Assembly: GCA_018969295.1 (NCBI GenBank)
Contig: JAGWYN010000072.1
Location: forward strand, 1 to 14,031
Length of the DNA: 14,031 nucleotides
Direction of reading: 5' to 3'
Origin: Chloroflexota bacterium
GTDB taxonomy: Bacteria; Chloroflexota; Anaerolineae; Caldilineales; Caldilineaceae
Shown piece after piece: positions 13,882 to 14,031 of this stretch. The notes beneath the pieces were generated by a model. It had not been told where the DNA came from. It did no database searches and was given only the letters and a program-made list of their open reading frames with translations. Made by a program: the position numbers and the translations under genes. Every line of letters begins with the position of its first letter. Positions within the stretch are counted from its first letter, which is position 1.

Positions 13882-14031
13882 TTACGATGAACTGGCCAAT
13901 GGCAACTGAACCAGCGAAGTGTAGACAGTTTCAGGAATGCTGAGCAATCCCAGGATGCGACGCTGCAAGGCCGAAAGTGGTGTGACTTGGTGAGTAGTCT
14001 GCTGGTCGTCAGTCACAGAGTACAAAGTGAT
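13882..14031 (-). CDS. 3' end of an unidentified gene, possibly a transposase
   Basis: The minus-strand frame is open from the window edge to TAA at 13882-13884, giving 49 residues: ...T-P-L-S-A-L-Q-R-R-I-L-G-L-L-S-I-P-E-T-V-Y-T-S-L... The balanced composition and the LQRRILGLL-x-IPETVYTSL pattern look coding and recall the C-termini of some DDE transposases, though I cannot name a family. No inverted repeat is evident downstream of the stop. Most of the gene lies beyond the window. Confidence 0.45.
   Translation of the reverse strand: MTLYSVTDDQQTTHQVTPLSALQRRILGLLSIPETVYTSLVQLPLASSS

Noticed and set aside
1..14031. CRISPR array, tRNA or rRNA genes
   Set aside because: I saw no regularly spaced repeats and recognised no tRNA or rRNA core sequences on either strand, judged by eye only.

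Overview
The window reads as accessory DNA from a bacterium with a moderately GC-rich genome. A EAD1-NACHT-FGE protein, paired P-loop NTPases, a KP-43-like subtilase and the remnant of a DUF499-type ATPase all suggest a large-genomed, possibly filamentous or multicellular organism. Chloroflexota is my best guess and Cyanobacteria or Planctomycetes are alternatives; no rRNA or housekeeping marker is present, so this is inference only.

Layout. (1) Bases 1-872 are the right end of an IS3-type insertion sequence carrying the 3' part of a DDE transposase gene. (2) Bases 864-9219 hold four genes, all on the minus strand. In transcription order they are a subtilisin-family protease, a 897-residue EAD1-NACHT-FGE-like protein, a membrane-anchored protein with a degenerate P-loop ATPase module, and a soluble protein with an intact P-loop ATPase module. 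The last two abut with no gap. The IS has landed in the fourth gene and removed its 3' end. (3) Bases 9457-12905 are a tight plus-strand cassette: acyl carrier protein, PP-loop ATPase of the N-acetyl-sugar amidotransferase type, and glutamine-dependent asparagine synthetase-like amidotransferase. A strong hairpin lies just after it. (4) Bases 13013-14031 are decayed. They hold the C-terminal remnant of a DUF499-like ATPase with an in-frame stop, a small overlapping ORF that also has an in-frame stop, about 350 bases without a convincing gene, and the 3' end of a minus-strand gene running off the window.

How the genes may work together. The minus-strand block looks like an NTPase-based conflict (immunity or programmed-death) locus. 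The NACHT protein would be the switch, its FGE/C-lectin-like C-terminus a possible sensor, its N-terminal EAD1 an adaptor to a partner carrying the same domain, the protease a candidate effector, and the ATPase-like pair a membrane-linked module. The family assignments rest on visible motifs; the assembly into one system is inference. The plus-strand cassette would load an acyl group on a carrier protein and perform ATP- and glutamine-dependent amidation. Its product cannot be read from the sequence. The DUF499 remnant suggests that a second defence-type locus once stood here.
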